Positions 45,469 to 55,785 of a stretch of DNA of 63,906 nt are shown piece by piece. The stretch spans positions 3,534-67,439 of the forward strand of contig KB291737.1 in NCBI GenBank assembly GCA_000318405.1, given 5' to 3'. The notes below the pieces were generated by a model. The model did not search any database, was not told where the DNA came from, and saw only the letters and a list, made by a program, of their open reading frames with translations. The translations under genes and the position numbers were made by a program. How positions within the stretch are numbered: the stretch's first letter is position 1; every line of letters starts with the position of its first letter. This DNA comes from Brevundimonas diminuta 470-4 (GTDB lineage: Bacteria; Pseudomonadota; Alphaproteobacteria; Caulobacterales; Caulobacteraceae).

Positions 45469-45556
45469 GTCCATCCTCCTTTCTGAGAGCTCGAAGATGG
45501 GCCATGCTGGTCGCCGTCACAAACGAGATGGCGACGCTGAATGATAAGGCTGGCTT

Positions 45557-46501
45557 ATGGCTGATCTTCTTGCGCGGATTCCGGTGGACGCCCTGCGGGT
45601 GTTTGAAGCCGCGGCGCGCCTGCTCAGCTTCACCCGCGCCGCCGAAGCTCTGGGCATGACGCAGGCGGCGGTCAGCTGGCGCATCCGCGACCTGGAGGAA
45701 AAGCTTGAGCGTCCTCTTTTCACACGTGGAGCGCGGCAGGTGAGTCTGACCCCGGAGGGCGAGCGCCTGTCCACGGCGGCGACCGAGGCCATGACCCTGC
45801 TGCGACGCGCGGTGGCTGAGGTGGTCGAGGCGGATCAGGGCGTCTTGGCAGTCACCACCTTGCAGACCCTGGCGACCCAATGGCTGGCGACGCGGCTGGG
45901 GGCGTTTCAATTGGCCAACCCCGACCTGGCGGTGCGGGTGGACACCAGTTCGGTGCTGTCCAGCCTTGGGGCCGATGGGCTGGATGTGGCCCTGCGTTTC
46001 GGCTCGGGCGACTGGCCCGGATTGGAGAGCCGGTTTCTGATGCCGGCTGTCTTCACCCCCGTCTGCACGCCGGCGATGCGCGATCGTCTGGATCTGAAGA
46101 CGCCCGCCGATCTGAAGCGGGCGCATCTGGTGGGCGAGCCGGACGAATGGCGGGCCTGGTTCGCCGCCGCCGGCGTGGCGCCCGCCGACGCCGCTCCGCC
46201 GCCGCGTCTGACGGCCGACAATCAGGCGATGGAGGTGGCGGCGGCTCTGGGCGATCAGGGCGTGGCCCTGGGATCGCCGATCCTTTACGGCCGCGAACTG
46301 GAGCGGGGCCTGCTGATCCGGCCGTTCGAGGCGACGGTCGCCCTGGCCGAGGGCTATTGGCTCTGCTACCCGCCCGGCCGCCGTCTGACCTCCAAGATCG
46401 CCCGCTTTCGGGACTGGGTGCTGGACACCGCGCGAGCCGACCCGGCGGTGGTCGAGGGCGCGCGGCTGGCGGGGCGTGAGGTGGGGGAGGCGGGAAACTA
46501 G
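45557..46501 (+). CDS. LysR-type transcriptional regulator, GcvA-like
   Basis: 314 residues. The N-terminal winged HTH (PVDALRVFEAAARLLSFTRA, LGMTQAAVSWRIRDLEEKL) is followed by a periplasmic-binding-like effector domain (about 90-300). The pattern LFTRGARQVSLTPEGERL and PVCTPAM is that of the GcvA/AmpR branch. The likely targets are itself and the divergent small gene at 45307. The effector is not known. No neighbour suggests a pathway. Confidence 0.92.
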   Translation: MADLLARIPVDALRVFEAAARLLSFTRAAEALGMTQAAVSWRIRDLEEKLERPLFTRGARQVSLTPEGERLSTAATEAMTLLRRAVAEVVEADQGVLAVTTLQTLATQWLATRLGAFQLANPDLAVRVDTSSVLSSLGADGLDVALRFGSGDWPGLESRFLMPAVFTPVCTPAMRDRLDLKTPADLKRAHLVGEPDEWRAWFAAAGVAPADAAPPPRLTADNQAMEVAAALGDQGVALGSPILYGRELERGLLIRPFEATVALAEGYWLCYPPGRRLTSKIARFRDWVLDTARADPAVVEGARLAGREVGEAGN

Positions 46502-46517
46502 CGCGGGAGAAAAAAGA

Positions 46518-46545
46518 AAGGGCGGGACCTTTCGATCCCGCCCTT
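46518..46545. terminator. Terminator between LysR gene and groEL
   Basis: Stem AAGGGCGGGA / TCCCGCCCTT, eight-base loop. Minus-strand exit is T-rich (TTCTTTTTTC), so it serves groESL; it can also stop the convergent lysR transcript. Confidence 0.82.
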
Positions 46546-46568
46546 CGATCTGAGGCTGATGGACTTCC

Positions 46569-48230
<1,662 letters not shown>

Positions 48231-48271
48231 CTAGATGTTTTTACGAGAGAAACCGGAAACCTGAGACCGTC

Positions 48272-48559
48272 TTACGACAGCACGCCCAGGACGTCGGATT
48301 CCTTCATGATGATCAGGTCTTCGCCGTCGATCTTGACCTCGGTGCCCGACCACTTGCCGAACAGGATGCGGTCGCCGGCCTTCAGCTCCAGGGCGACGTG
48401 CTTGCCGTCTTCGTCACGGACGCCAGGGCCCACGGCGACGACTTCGCCTTCCTGGGGCTTTTCCTTGGCCGTATCGGGGATGATGATCCCGCCCTTGGTC
48501 TTGGATTCTTCTTCAACGCGCTTGACCAGCACGCGGTCGCCGAGCGGACGAAACGCCAT
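48272..48559 (-). CDS. groS: Co-chaperonin GroES (Hsp10)
   Basis: 95 residues from [18 protein letters not shown], with mobile loop [20 protein letters not shown] and the conserved VAVGPG. Forms the heptameric lid of GroEL. The frame upstream of 48559 crosses the CIRCE element and is not coding. First gene of the operon. Confidence 0.99.
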   Translation of the reverse strand: MAFRPLGDRVLVKRVEEESKTKGGIIIPDTAKEKPQEGEVVAVGPGVRDEDGKHVALELKAGDRILFGKWSGTEVKIDGEDLIIMKESDVLGVLS

Positions 48560-48609
48560 CTGAGTAACTCCCGTTAGGATGTTGGTTCCAGCCCTCGGAG
48601 CCCACGACT

Positions 48610-48636
48610 TTGGCAGTCGCCCTCCCCGAGTGCTAA
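48610..48636 (-). promoter_or_regulatory. CIRCE operator of groESL
   Basis: TTGGCAGTC-N9-GAGTGCTAA; the consensus is TTAGCACTC-N9-GAGTGCTAA. The right arm is perfect and the left arm matches 7 of 9. It lies about 50 bp before groES. HrcA repressor binding is expected from the family; hrcA is not in the window. Confidence 0.88.
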
Positions 48637-48798
48637 CGACCGGGGAGTTAGGCAGGGGGGAGAGGGGCGTCAAGGGCGAGATGGCGCGAAATTAGGCGCC
48701 TGGATGAAGCGAAAATGAACAGGCGCCCCCGGGGTCGTTCAGACAGGCTTCGCTAAAAGGGAGACAACGGATCAACCGGCTTTCGAAAGGAGCCCGCC

Positions 48799-49266
48799 AT
48801 GAAGTCCCTGTTCAAGATCGGCGCCGGCGCTATCGCCCCTGCTCTGGTTGTGACGATGCTGGCCACGACCCCGGCCGCCGCCCAGAACTATCGCGACCGC
48901 GATCGCGACAACACCGGCCGTGACGCCGTGCTGGGCGCCGTCGTCGGCGGCGTCGCCGGGGCACTGATCGGCCAGGGCGATGGACGCTATGTCGCGGGGG
49001 GCGCCCTGGCGGGTGCGGCCCTGGGCGCGGCCTCGTCCTCGAACAACGACAGCTGCGGCTATTACCGCGGCGGCCGCTGCTACCGGAACCAGGGTCACTG
49101 GGAGCGCGAACACGGCATCAATAGCCGCGACGGCTATTACAACGGCCGCTATGAGCGCAATGACGGTCGCTACTATCGCGATGGCCGTTACTGGAAGAAC
49201 CACGGCGAGTGGCGCAGCTACCAGAACCGTCGCGACCGCGACTACCGCTATGACCGCCGCTGGTAA
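48799..49266 (+). CDS. Secreted glycine-zipper, Tyr/Arg-rich protein
   Basis: GAAAGGAG precedes ATG. Signal peptide MKSLFKIGAGAIAPALVVTM ... AAAQ. A glycine-zipper segment follows (AVLGAVVGGVAGALIGQGDG, AGAALGAA), able to insert in membranes. The last 70 residues are a low-complexity YYRDGRYW-like stretch rich in Tyr, Arg and Asn with two cysteines. Similar proteins are common envelope components of Caulobacterales with no set function. Confidence 0.8.
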   Translation: MKSLFKIGAGAIAPALVVTMLATTPAAAQNYRDRDRDNTGRDAVLGAVVGGVAGALIGQGDGRYVAGGALAGAALGAASSSNNDSCGYYRGGRCYRNQGHWEREHGINSRDGYYNGRYERNDGRYYRDGRYWKNHGEWRSYQNRRDRDYRYDRRW

Positions 49267-49286
49267 GCGGTAGGCGAGATGAAGAA

Positions 49287-49317
49287 AGGCCCGGTTTCGA
49301 GACCGGGCCTTTTTTTC
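49287..49317 (+). terminator. Terminator after glycine-zipper gene
   Basis: Stem AGGCCCGGT / ACCGGGCCT, six-base loop, then a seven-T run. It also separates the convergent pgi gene. Confidence 0.88.
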
Positions 49318-49337
49318 GTCTCCTCAAGATCGGGCGC

Positions 49338-50942
49338 CTACGCCGTCAACCGTCGCAGCAGGTCGGCTGTCGAAGGGTCGAGGCCAGACGAAGGCGCGCC
49401 GGTTTCGACGTCCTTGAGCACGGCCCTGGCCAGGGCCTTGCCGAGCTCCACCCCCCATTGATCGAAACTGTTGATGTCCCACAGGACGCCTTCGACGAAT
49501 GTCTTGTGCTCATAAAGTGCGATCAGGGCGCCGAGGGAACGCGGCGTCAGCGCTTCCATCATGATGGCCGTCGACGGGCGGTCTCCAGGGAAGGTCTTGT
49601 GCGGAGCCAGACGTTCGGCCTCGGCCTCGGATGCGCCCGAGGCGAGCAGTTCGGCGCGAGCCTGGCTCTCGGTCTTGCCCTGCATCAGGGCTTGGGCCTG
49701 GGCCAGGGCGTTGGCCCAAAGGGGCGTGGCGGACGCATTCTCGCAAGTGCGGCCGACGATGACGAAGTCGACGGGGACGACCTGCGGTCCCTGGTGCAAC
49801 TGCTGGAAGAAGGCGTGTTGGCCGTTGGAGCCGGGTTCGCCGAAAACAACGGGACAGGTCTGGCGACCGACGGGCGAGCCGTCGCGGCGCACCCGCTTGC
49901 CGTTCGACTCCATCTCGAGTTGCTGCAGGAAGGCGGGCAGGCGACGCAGGGCATGGGCGTAGGGCGCCACGCTGCGCGCCCCGCGATGCAGTCCGTCGAC
50001 ATTGTAAATCTCGGCCAGCGCCAGCAGCACTGGCGCGCTCCTCTCAAGCGGCGCTTCGAGGAAGTGGCGGTCCATATCGGCGGCGCCGTCCAGAAACGCC
50101 TGAAACGGCTCCCATCCCAGACCGATAGCGCACGACAGGCTGACCGCGGACCACAGGGAATAGCGCCCGCCGACCCAGTCCCGGAAGGCGAAGGTGCGGC
50201 CGCAGCCGAAGGCCTGCGCCTTTTCCGGCGCAGCGGTGACGCCGATGAAGTGTTTGGTCAGTCCCTCGGCCGGCAGGGCGTCGGCCAGCCAGGCCTTGGC
50301 GGCCTGCGCGTTCAGCAGGGTCTCCTGGGTGGTGAAGCTCTTGGAGACGACGATGACCAGGGTGGTTTCCGGGTCCAGCCCGGCCAGGGCCTCGGCCATG
50401 TCGCGCGGGTCGATGTTGGCGACGAAGCGCAGGTCGATATCCGGGTCCAGCGGACGCAGGGCGTCCCAGATCAGACGCGGTCCCAGGTCCGAACCGCCTA
50501 TGCCGATATGGAGCACCGTGCGGAAACGGCGCCCCGTGGCGCCTGTCTCATTTCCGCACCGCAAAGCTTCGGCATAGGCCTTCATCTCGGCGCGCACCGC
50601 CTCGACCTCGGCCGACACCGGCTCGCCCAGCGCCTGGAAGGACGCGCCGTCCGGCGCGCGCAGGGCCGGATGCAGCACCGCCCGCCCTTCGGTCAGATTG
50701 ACGGCCTCGCCCGCGAACAGGGCGGCGCGGCGCCCCTCGACGTCGCACGCCCGCGCCAGGGACAGGGCGGCCTCGAACCCGGCCTGAGACCAGCTCTGCT
50801 TGGACAGGTCCAGATGCAGGCCTGCGGCGTCCAGCGTCAACCGCGACAGTCGGTCAGGGTCGGCGGCGAACTGATCCTGGATGCGGGACTGCGCGTCCCG
50901 ACGGGCGGCGGCCTCCAGTTCAGTCCAGGCGACATGCGGCAT
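49338..50942 (-). CDS. pgi: Glucose-6-phosphate isomerase
   Basis: 534 residues. Signature blocks: IGIGGSDLGPRLIWDAL, VVSKSFTTQETL, FRDWVGGRYSLWSAVSLS and FGEPGSNGQHAFFQQLHQG. The catalytic glutamate lies in the latter and a His/Lys pair near the C-terminus (LYEHKTFVEGV). It interconverts glucose-6-P and fructose-6-P. Transcribed alone. Confidence 0.97.
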   Translation of the reverse strand: MPHVAWTELEAAARRDAQSRIQDQFAADPDRLSRLTLDAAGLHLDLSKQSWSQAGFEAALSLARACDVEGRRAALFAGEAVNLTEGRAVLHPALRAPDGASFQALGEPVSAEVEAVRAEMKAYAEALRCGNETGATGRRFRTVLHIGIGGSDLGPRLIWDALRPLDPDIDLRFVANIDPRDMAEALAGLDPETTLVIVVSKSFTTQETLLNAQAAKAWLADALPAEGLTKHFIGVTAAPEKAQAFGCGRTFAFRDWVGGRYSLWSAVSLSCAIGLGWEPFQAFLDGAADMDRHFLEAPLERSAPVLLALAEIYNVDGLHRGARSVAPYAHALRRLPAFLQQLEMESNGKRVRRDGSPVGRQTCPVVFGEPGSNGQHAFFQQLHQGPQVVPVDFVIVGRTCENASATPLWANALAQAQALMQGKTESQARAELLASGASEAEAERLAPHKTFPGDRPSTAIMMEALTPRSLGALIALYEHKTFVEGVLWDINSFDQWGVELGKALARAVLKDVETGAPSSGLDPSTADLLRRLTA

Positions 50943-51109
50943 CTTGGTCTCCCATAGGGGGCCGTGTTCGGAAGCGATCCGCGATCTGGCCCGGGGTTTG
51001 CAGGCTCTGGTTTACGGCTCAGGCCGAGAAGAGTTCAATCCAAGACTGGGTCAAGCTGGATTTCCAGCCGGAAGCCGATTGTCCCCCGGTCCTTTGTGAA
51101 AGGCACGCC

Positions 51110-51586
51110 ATGTCCTGCGGAATAGCCCTCGCCGTCGCCCTGATGCTGGTGGATCCCGCCGTCGCCGAAGCCGCCGCCCTGCCGCCCGTAGCCCCCTCGG
51201 CCCCGGTGTCGGTGGCGCAGGAGCCCCTGTTCGCCGACCTGGTCGCCCGTTCGGGCGCCTTGAAGTCGATCGTGGACGGCTGGATGGCCTCGGGCGAGGC
51301 GGACCGCTCGGGCTTCTTCACCGGCGCGGCCTATGCAGCGTTCAAGACCCAGGCGACGGAACTGGCCCAGCGCGACATGCAGGGCCATCTGATCCTGAAG
51401 GAACGCGGCACGGACAACGACCTGAAATGCATCCTGCGCGGCATCTCGGAAGACATTCCCCTGAAGGTCGCCGCGCTGGAAGCCGCCGCCGACGCACCAG
51501 CGCGCAAGCTGGCGCTGGACGAGCTGTCCTATCTGCTGAACGACAACGTTGAGGTCATCACCTCGCCGCCACAGCCCGAGGCGTAG
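51110..51586 (+). CDS. Secreted hypothetical protein (158 aa)
   Basis: N-terminal hydrophobic segment (MSCGIALAVALMLVDPAVAEA) acts as a signal peptide. The mature part is helical, with an SGALKSIVDGWMASGEADRS block and a single central cysteine (DLKCILRGISEDIP). Probably a Caulobacterales-specific periplasmic protein; I know no function. ATG follows GAAAGGCACGCC. It is divergent from pgi. Confidence 0.7.
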   Translation: MSCGIALAVALMLVDPAVAEAAALPPVAPSAPVSVAQEPLFADLVARSGALKSIVDGWMASGEADRSGFFTGAAYAAFKTQATELAQRDMQGHLILKERGTDNDLKCILRGISEDIPLKVAALEAAADAPARKLALDELSYLLNDNVEVITSPPQPEA

Positions 51587-51612
51587 CCTCTGGCTGTGGC
51601 TTAATTCTTGGG

Positions 51613-51678
51613 CCTATCGCGCTTCGCGCTACTTGAGGCCGGTTTTTCAGCCTACCGCGCTTCGCGTTTCTTGAGGCC
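51613..51678. repeat. Two direct copies of a 28-bp hairpin-bearing unit
   Basis: CCTAYCGCGCTTCGCG followed by CTTGAGGCC occurs at 51613-51640 and 51651-51678, 38 bp apart; each holds a CGCG-CTT-CGCG mini-hairpin. It lies between convergent genes and may act in termination. Confidence 0.65.
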
Positions 51679-51695
51679 TGGTTGGAGGGTGGCGG

Positions 51696-52370
51696 TCACC
51701 CCTCGACCGTCTCCGGGTATTTGATGGCGCAGCCGTAGGGCGCGGCATAGGCGGTCTGGACCGGGCGTCCGGCCTTGGCGTCGGCCAGGGCGGCGCGGAC
51801 GAAGTTGTTGGCGCCGTTCAGATCCTCGACCTTGTTGGTCGGTCGGTCGTCGATGCCGCCGACGTAGATCAGCCGCCCTTGCGGGTCGATGATGCGCATG
51901 TCGGGCGTGGTCTTGGCGTCATAGCGCTTGCCGACCTCGCCGGTCGGATCGAGCAGCAGGTGGGTGAAGGCGGCCTTGTGCTTGGCCTTCCAGGCTTGCG
52001 CCTCCTCGCCCTCGACGAAGCCTTGCGTGCCCGGCGCCGAGGAGATGATGGTCAGCCAGACCACGCCGTCGGCGGTCGCCTCGCGCTGCAGGGCCTGCAT
52101 GGCGCCGGTGTAGTGCTTCTTCACGAAGGGACAGCCCTCGTTGGTCCACTCCAGCACGACGGTCTTGCCGCGGAAGTCGGCCAGCGAGCGCTGCTGCCCC
52201 TCGGCGTCGACCAGGGTGAAGGCGGGGGCCAACTCGCCGGGGCCGGGCGCCTCGGTCGCTTCGGGCGCGGCGGCGGCGTTTTCAGTGCGCTCGGGCGATA
52301 CGGCCGGCGGCTGCTGACAGGCGGTCAGCAGCAGAAGCGAGGCGGAAGCGGCGGTCAGCAGACGGAACAT
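51696..52370 (-). CDS. Thioredoxin-fold lipoprotein, redoxin type
   Basis: Lipobox LLLLTAC (C18) predicts a lipid-anchored protein. After an Ala/Glu/Pro linker, the redoxin domain begins PAFTLVDAEGQQRSLADF and has the active site EWTNEGCPFVKKHY, with one cysteine followed by a PF pair rather than CxxC, as in peroxiredoxin-like AhpC/TSA relatives. DPTGEVGKRYDAKTTPDM is conserved. It lies 22 bp after dsbD, with which it is probably cotranscribed and which may reduce it. Confidence 0.85.
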   Translation of the reverse strand: MFRLLTAASASLLLLTACQQPPAVSPERTENAAAAPEATEAPGPGELAPAFTLVDAEGQQRSLADFRGKTVVLEWTNEGCPFVKKHYTGAMQALQREATADGVVWLTIISSAPGTQGFVEGEEAQAWKAKHKAAFTHLLLDPTGEVGKRYDAKTTPDMRIIDPQGRLIYVGGIDDRPTNKVEDLNGANNFVRAALADAKAGRPVQTAYAAPYGCAIKYPETVEG

Positions 52371-52392
52371 GGCGGTCTCCCCAGGATGAAAC

Positions 52393-54591
52393 TCAGTTGG
52401 CGGCGTCCTTCAGCGCGTCGATGACGACGCCTTCGGTTAGAAGTTGTGGCAGGATGCGCGGCTCGGACCGGCCCGGCGCATAGACCAGATACAGGGGCAC
52501 GCCGGAACGGCCGTGGCGCTGCAGTTCGGCGGTGATGGCGTCGTCGCGCCGCGTCCAGTCGCCGACCAGATAGACGGCGTTCGCCTGTTCCAGCGCCTGC
52601 GCCGTGCGGGCCGACGACAGGGACATGCTTTCATTGACCTTGCAGGTCACGCACCAGTCGGCTGTGAAATTGACCAGAACCGGCCGCCCCTCGGCGAGAG
52701 CTGTCTGCACAGCCTGTTCGGACCAGGCCTGCGACGGCAGATGGACGTCTGCGGCGTGGTTCGGCGAAGCGGCCGGCGCCTTGCCCGCCAGGACGCCCAG
52801 GCCCAGCGCTGCGATCAGGGCCAGCAAGGCGCCGACGCCGGCCGCCCGGCCCTTGCCCGGCGCAGCCTGCGCCCGACCATAGAGCCACAACGCCAGGGCC
52901 AGCATCAGACCGGCCCCGAACAGCAGGGCGAGCGCATCGGCGGTCTGGCGGCCATAGACCCAGGCCAGCCACAGGGCGGCGCCGTACATGGGGAAGGCCA
53001 GCAGGTTGCGCAGGGTCTCCATCCACGGCCCCGGCTTGGGCAGGCGGGCCAGAAGGCGCGGATTGAGGCTGATCAGCACATAGGGCAGGGCCAGGCCCAG
53101 CCCCAGCATCAGGAAGACGGCCAGCGCCATCGGCCAGGGCATGAACAGGGCGGCGCCCAGCGCAAAGGCCATGAAGGGGGCGGTGCAGGGGGCCGCCACG
53201 ACCACGGCCAGCACCCCGGTGAAGAAGGCGCCCGCGACGCCGGGCAGGCGCGACAGCGGGCCGTGCCCCGCGCCCTGCAAACCGGCGCCGATGTGGAAGA
53301 CGCCCGACAGGTTCAGCGCCACCGCCAGCATCAGCAGGGCCAGCGCCGCCACCACGCCCGGCGACTGCAGCTGAAAGCCCCAGCCCAGCGCCTGGCCGCC
53401 CGCGCGCAGCGCCAGCAGGGCGCCCGCCAGCACCAGGAAGGTCGCCAGCACCCCGGCCAGGAAGGCCAGGCCGTCGCGGCGCGCCTCGGCCGGCTGATGC
53501 GCGGCGCGGCTGAGCGAGGCCGCCTTCATCGCCAATATGGGGAAGACGCAGGGCATCAGATTCAGGATCAGCCCGCCCAGCAGGGCGAACAGGGCCGCCT
53601 TGGCGAAGTCGGGCAGGGCGGTGGCGGCGGCGGCTGTCTGCGCGCCCTCGCCGTCGCCGATCGCGCCATCGCCCGTGACGCCGGTCAGGGCGGCGCCCGG
53701 CTCGGCGGTGATCTCCCAGGCGCCCAGATCGGTGGACAGGACGCCGCTGATCGGTCTCTTCAACCCATTGGACGTCAGGCCGCGCCCGGCGGCGACGGTC
53801 ACGGTCAGGCCCTGCGGCCCGCGCTCGCCCGACTGGGGGGCGGCATGGTCGATCACCCCGCCCTCGAAGGGATGGAAATAGGCCCATTTCGGCGCCGCGC
53901 CCGCCAACGGGCCGCCGCTGGCCGTCAGCACGAGACGGCCGTCGGCCAGGGCGACGCGGGCCTCGATCCCGGCGGGACGCGGAGCGGCGGCGACGACGTC
54001 CTGGATCGCCTGACCGAAGCGCGGGTCCAGCGGCGCCGCGCTCTCGCGCACCGGCAGGTCCAGCGCCAGATCAAGGTCTTCGGGCACGCACATCTCGTCG
54101 CTGCAGACGTAGAAGTGGGCGGTGACGCGCAAGGGGAGGCTGCGGCCGGGCGGGGCGTCCGCCGGTATCTCGATCGGAACGGGCAGGAAGACGGCGCCGG
54201 AATAGCCGTAATTCATCAGGCTCTGCAGCCGTTGACGCTCGGGCAGGGGCCACAGGATGTCGCCCGGCGCCACGCCCGCAGGCAGGGACCAGGTCAGGGT
54301 CGTCGGTCCGCCGGAATCGCCCTGATTGCGCCAGTAGGTGTGCCAGCCGGGCTTGATCTGCTGGCGGACGGCGACGACGGCGGTCGAGCCGGGGACGGCC
54401 CAGGCGCTCATGGGGACCAGTTCCGCCTCGATCCGTTCGGTGCGCTGAGGGCCCGGCGCAGCGGACGCCCTGGCGACCGGCGCGGCCCCGGCCGCCAGGG
54501 CGTCGCGCAGGGCGGCCTCGGACGCCGGGACGCTCGCCGCCGCAGGAAGAGCGAGGGCGAGCCAGGTCAGGAGCAGAAGCAGGATGCGCAA
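52393..54591 (-). CDS. dsbD: DsbD-family thiol:disulfide interchange protein
   Basis: 732 residues. Signal peptide, then an N-terminal DsbC-like domain (cysteines in FYVCSDEMCVPED). Eight membrane segments follow, with MPCVFPILAMKA and VAAPCTAPFMAF, the paired redox cysteines of DsbD/ScsB. A C-terminal thioredoxin domain has FTADWCVTCKVNE. It carries electrons from cytoplasmic thioredoxin across the membrane to periplasmic thiol proteins such as the redoxin lipoprotein downstream. N-terminal half is longer than in E. coli DsbD, closer to the ScsB type. Confidence 0.93.
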   Translation of the reverse strand: MRILLLLLTWLALALPAAASVPASEAALRDALAAGAAPVARASAAPGPQRTERIEAELVPMSAWAVPGSTAVVAVRQQIKPGWHTYWRNQGDSGGPTTLTWSLPAGVAPGDILWPLPERQRLQSLMNYGYSGAVFLPVPIEIPADAPPGRSLPLRVTAHFYVCSDEMCVPEDLDLALDLPVRESAAPLDPRFGQAIQDVVAAAPRPAGIEARVALADGRLVLTASGGPLAGAAPKWAYFHPFEGGVIDHAAPQSGERGPQGLTVTVAAGRGLTSNGLKRPISGVLSTDLGAWEITAEPGAALTGVTGDGAIGDGEGAQTAAAATALPDFAKAALFALLGGLILNLMPCVFPILAMKAASLSRAAHQPAEARRDGLAFLAGVLATFLVLAGALLALRAGGQALGWGFQLQSPGVVAALALLMLAVALNLSGVFHIGAGLQGAGHGPLSRLPGVAGAFFTGVLAVVVAAPCTAPFMAFALGAALFMPWPMALAVFLMLGLGLALPYVLISLNPRLLARLPKPGPWMETLRNLLAFPMYGAALWLAWVYGRQTADALALLFGAGLMLALALWLYGRAQAAPGKGRAAGVGALLALIAALGLGVLAGKAPAASPNHAADVHLPSQAWSEQAVQTALAEGRPVLVNFTADWCVTCKVNESMSLSSARTAQALEQANAVYLVGDWTRRDDAITAELQRHGRSGVPLYLVYAPGRSEPRILPQLLTEGVVIDALKDAAN

Positions 54592-54693
54592 GGGCGAGGC
54601 CGGAACAGGATCAAAGGAAAGGCGCGAGCTTAGACCCTCTGGTCCCGTCTAGCCACGGCCCGCGACGGCGGGCCGCAGCCGACTGCCCGGGCC

Positions 54694-55149
54694 TCAGCGC
54701 GGGGCGACGACCTCGATCAGCACCTCGGTGCGGCGGCGCAAGGGGTCGTTGACCCCGCCCACGACCGCGCCGTCAGCGCCGGCCGCCTCGATATCGAAGG
54801 CGGGGGCGGGCAGGCCGGCGCCGGCCAGAGCTTCGGCCACGGCGCGGGCGCGGCGTTCGGAAATGGTCTGGTTGGCGGCGGCCGTGCCGCTGCGGGCGTC
54901 GGCCAGGCCCGTAACCTTGACGTGCCTGATCTGGCAGCCCTGAAGCTGGGTCGCCGTCATGCCGATGGCCATGCGGGCGGCGTCGGTCAGGGTGGCCTGA
55001 TCGGGGACGAAATAGACCTCGAACCGCTTGTCGGCGCAGGCCGAGGGGTCGCTGACCAGATCGCTGCGCTGCTTATAGCCCCCGTTGGCGGCGCAACCGG
55101 CGGCGGTCAGGCCCAGGACCATTATAACAACTGCGGAAATACGCTTCAT
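54694..55149 (-). CDS. OmpA-family lipoprotein
   Basis: 151 residues. Signal ending LGLTAAGCAA gives lipid attachment. The OmpA_C domain runs from FEVYFVPDQATLTDAARMAI to the SERRARAVAEALAGAGLP and RRRTEVLIEVV blocks, the peptidoglycan-binding signature. It probably ties the outer membrane to the wall. Starts just before the terminator of the next lipoprotein gene. Confidence 0.88.
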   Translation of the reverse strand: MKRISAVVIMVLGLTAAGCAANGGYKQRSDLVSDPSACADKRFEVYFVPDQATLTDAARMAIGMTATQLQGCQIRHVKVTGLADARSGTAAANQTISERRARAVAEALAGAGLPAPAFDIEAAGADGAVVGGVNDPLRRRTEVLIEVVAPR

Positions 55150-55195
55150 GTCAGCCCCCTCGCGCTCGCCGTGCGGCGTGCGCTGCCTTCAGCAA

Positions 55196-55228
55196 AAAGG
55201 GCGACCCGCGCCATGCGGATCGCCCTTT
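55196..55228 (-). terminator. Terminator of glycine-zipper lipoprotein gene
   Basis: Stem AAAGGGCGA / TCGCCCTTT with a further paired CCGC/GCGG inside; the minus strand exits into TTTTT. Confidence 0.82.
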
Positions 55229-55276
55229 CAAGACTGTCCCGAAAACGCTTCGGGCGCCAGAGGCTATACGCCGGTA

Positions 55277-55630
55277 TCAGTAGCGGCGCTGACCATTTTC
55301 CCAGTAACACTCGGTCTGGCGGTTGTCGTAGCAGTAGTAGTAGCGGCCCTGATTGTCGCGGTAGCGCTGCTGGTTGTTGCGGTCCTGATTGGAGCCGCGG
55401 ATGGCGCCCGCCGCGCCGCCCGCCAGGGCGCCGATGGCCGCGCCGGTCGCTGCGTTGCCGCTCCCGACGTTGTTGCCGATGATGGCGCCGGCGACGGCGC
55501 CCAGTCCGGCCCCGACAGCGCCCTGGCGCACGGTGTTGTTCGGTCCGGCGCCGCCGCCGTAGTACGGATCGCTGGCGCAGGCGGTCACCAGAAGTCCGGC
55601 GCCGGCAATGGCGATGATCGCCTTGTTCAT
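55277..55630 (-). CDS. Glycine-zipper lipoprotein (117 aa)
   Basis: Start MNKAIIAIAGAGLLVTACAS at 55630; an ATG 15 bases earlier would add five residues. Lipobox LLVTAC. A glycine zipper follows (GAGLGAVAGAIIGNN, ATGAAIGALAGGAAGAI), and the C-terminus is rich in Arg, Asn, Tyr and Gln with two cysteines. Close in plan to the protein at 48799. Envelope protein of unknown role. Confidence 0.8.
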   Translation of the reverse strand: MNKAIIAIAGAGLLVTACASDPYYGGGAGPNNTVRQGAVGAGLGAVAGAIIGNNVGSGNAATGAAIGALAGGAAGAIRGSNQDRNNQQRYRDNQGRYYYCYDNRQTECYWENGQRRY

Positions 55631-55785
55631 GGTTCTGTCCTTCATCCCTTAGGGGGCTCCCCTGAAGCTTCGATAACGCAGGGCGAACAAGGCGGTTCCG
55701 AGGCCGAATGCTGGAAGCTTCACTTTAAATCGCGATGTCGAGCCGCAGAAGGGGAACCGCCCCTGTGCGCAGGCGTTCGCCGCCC

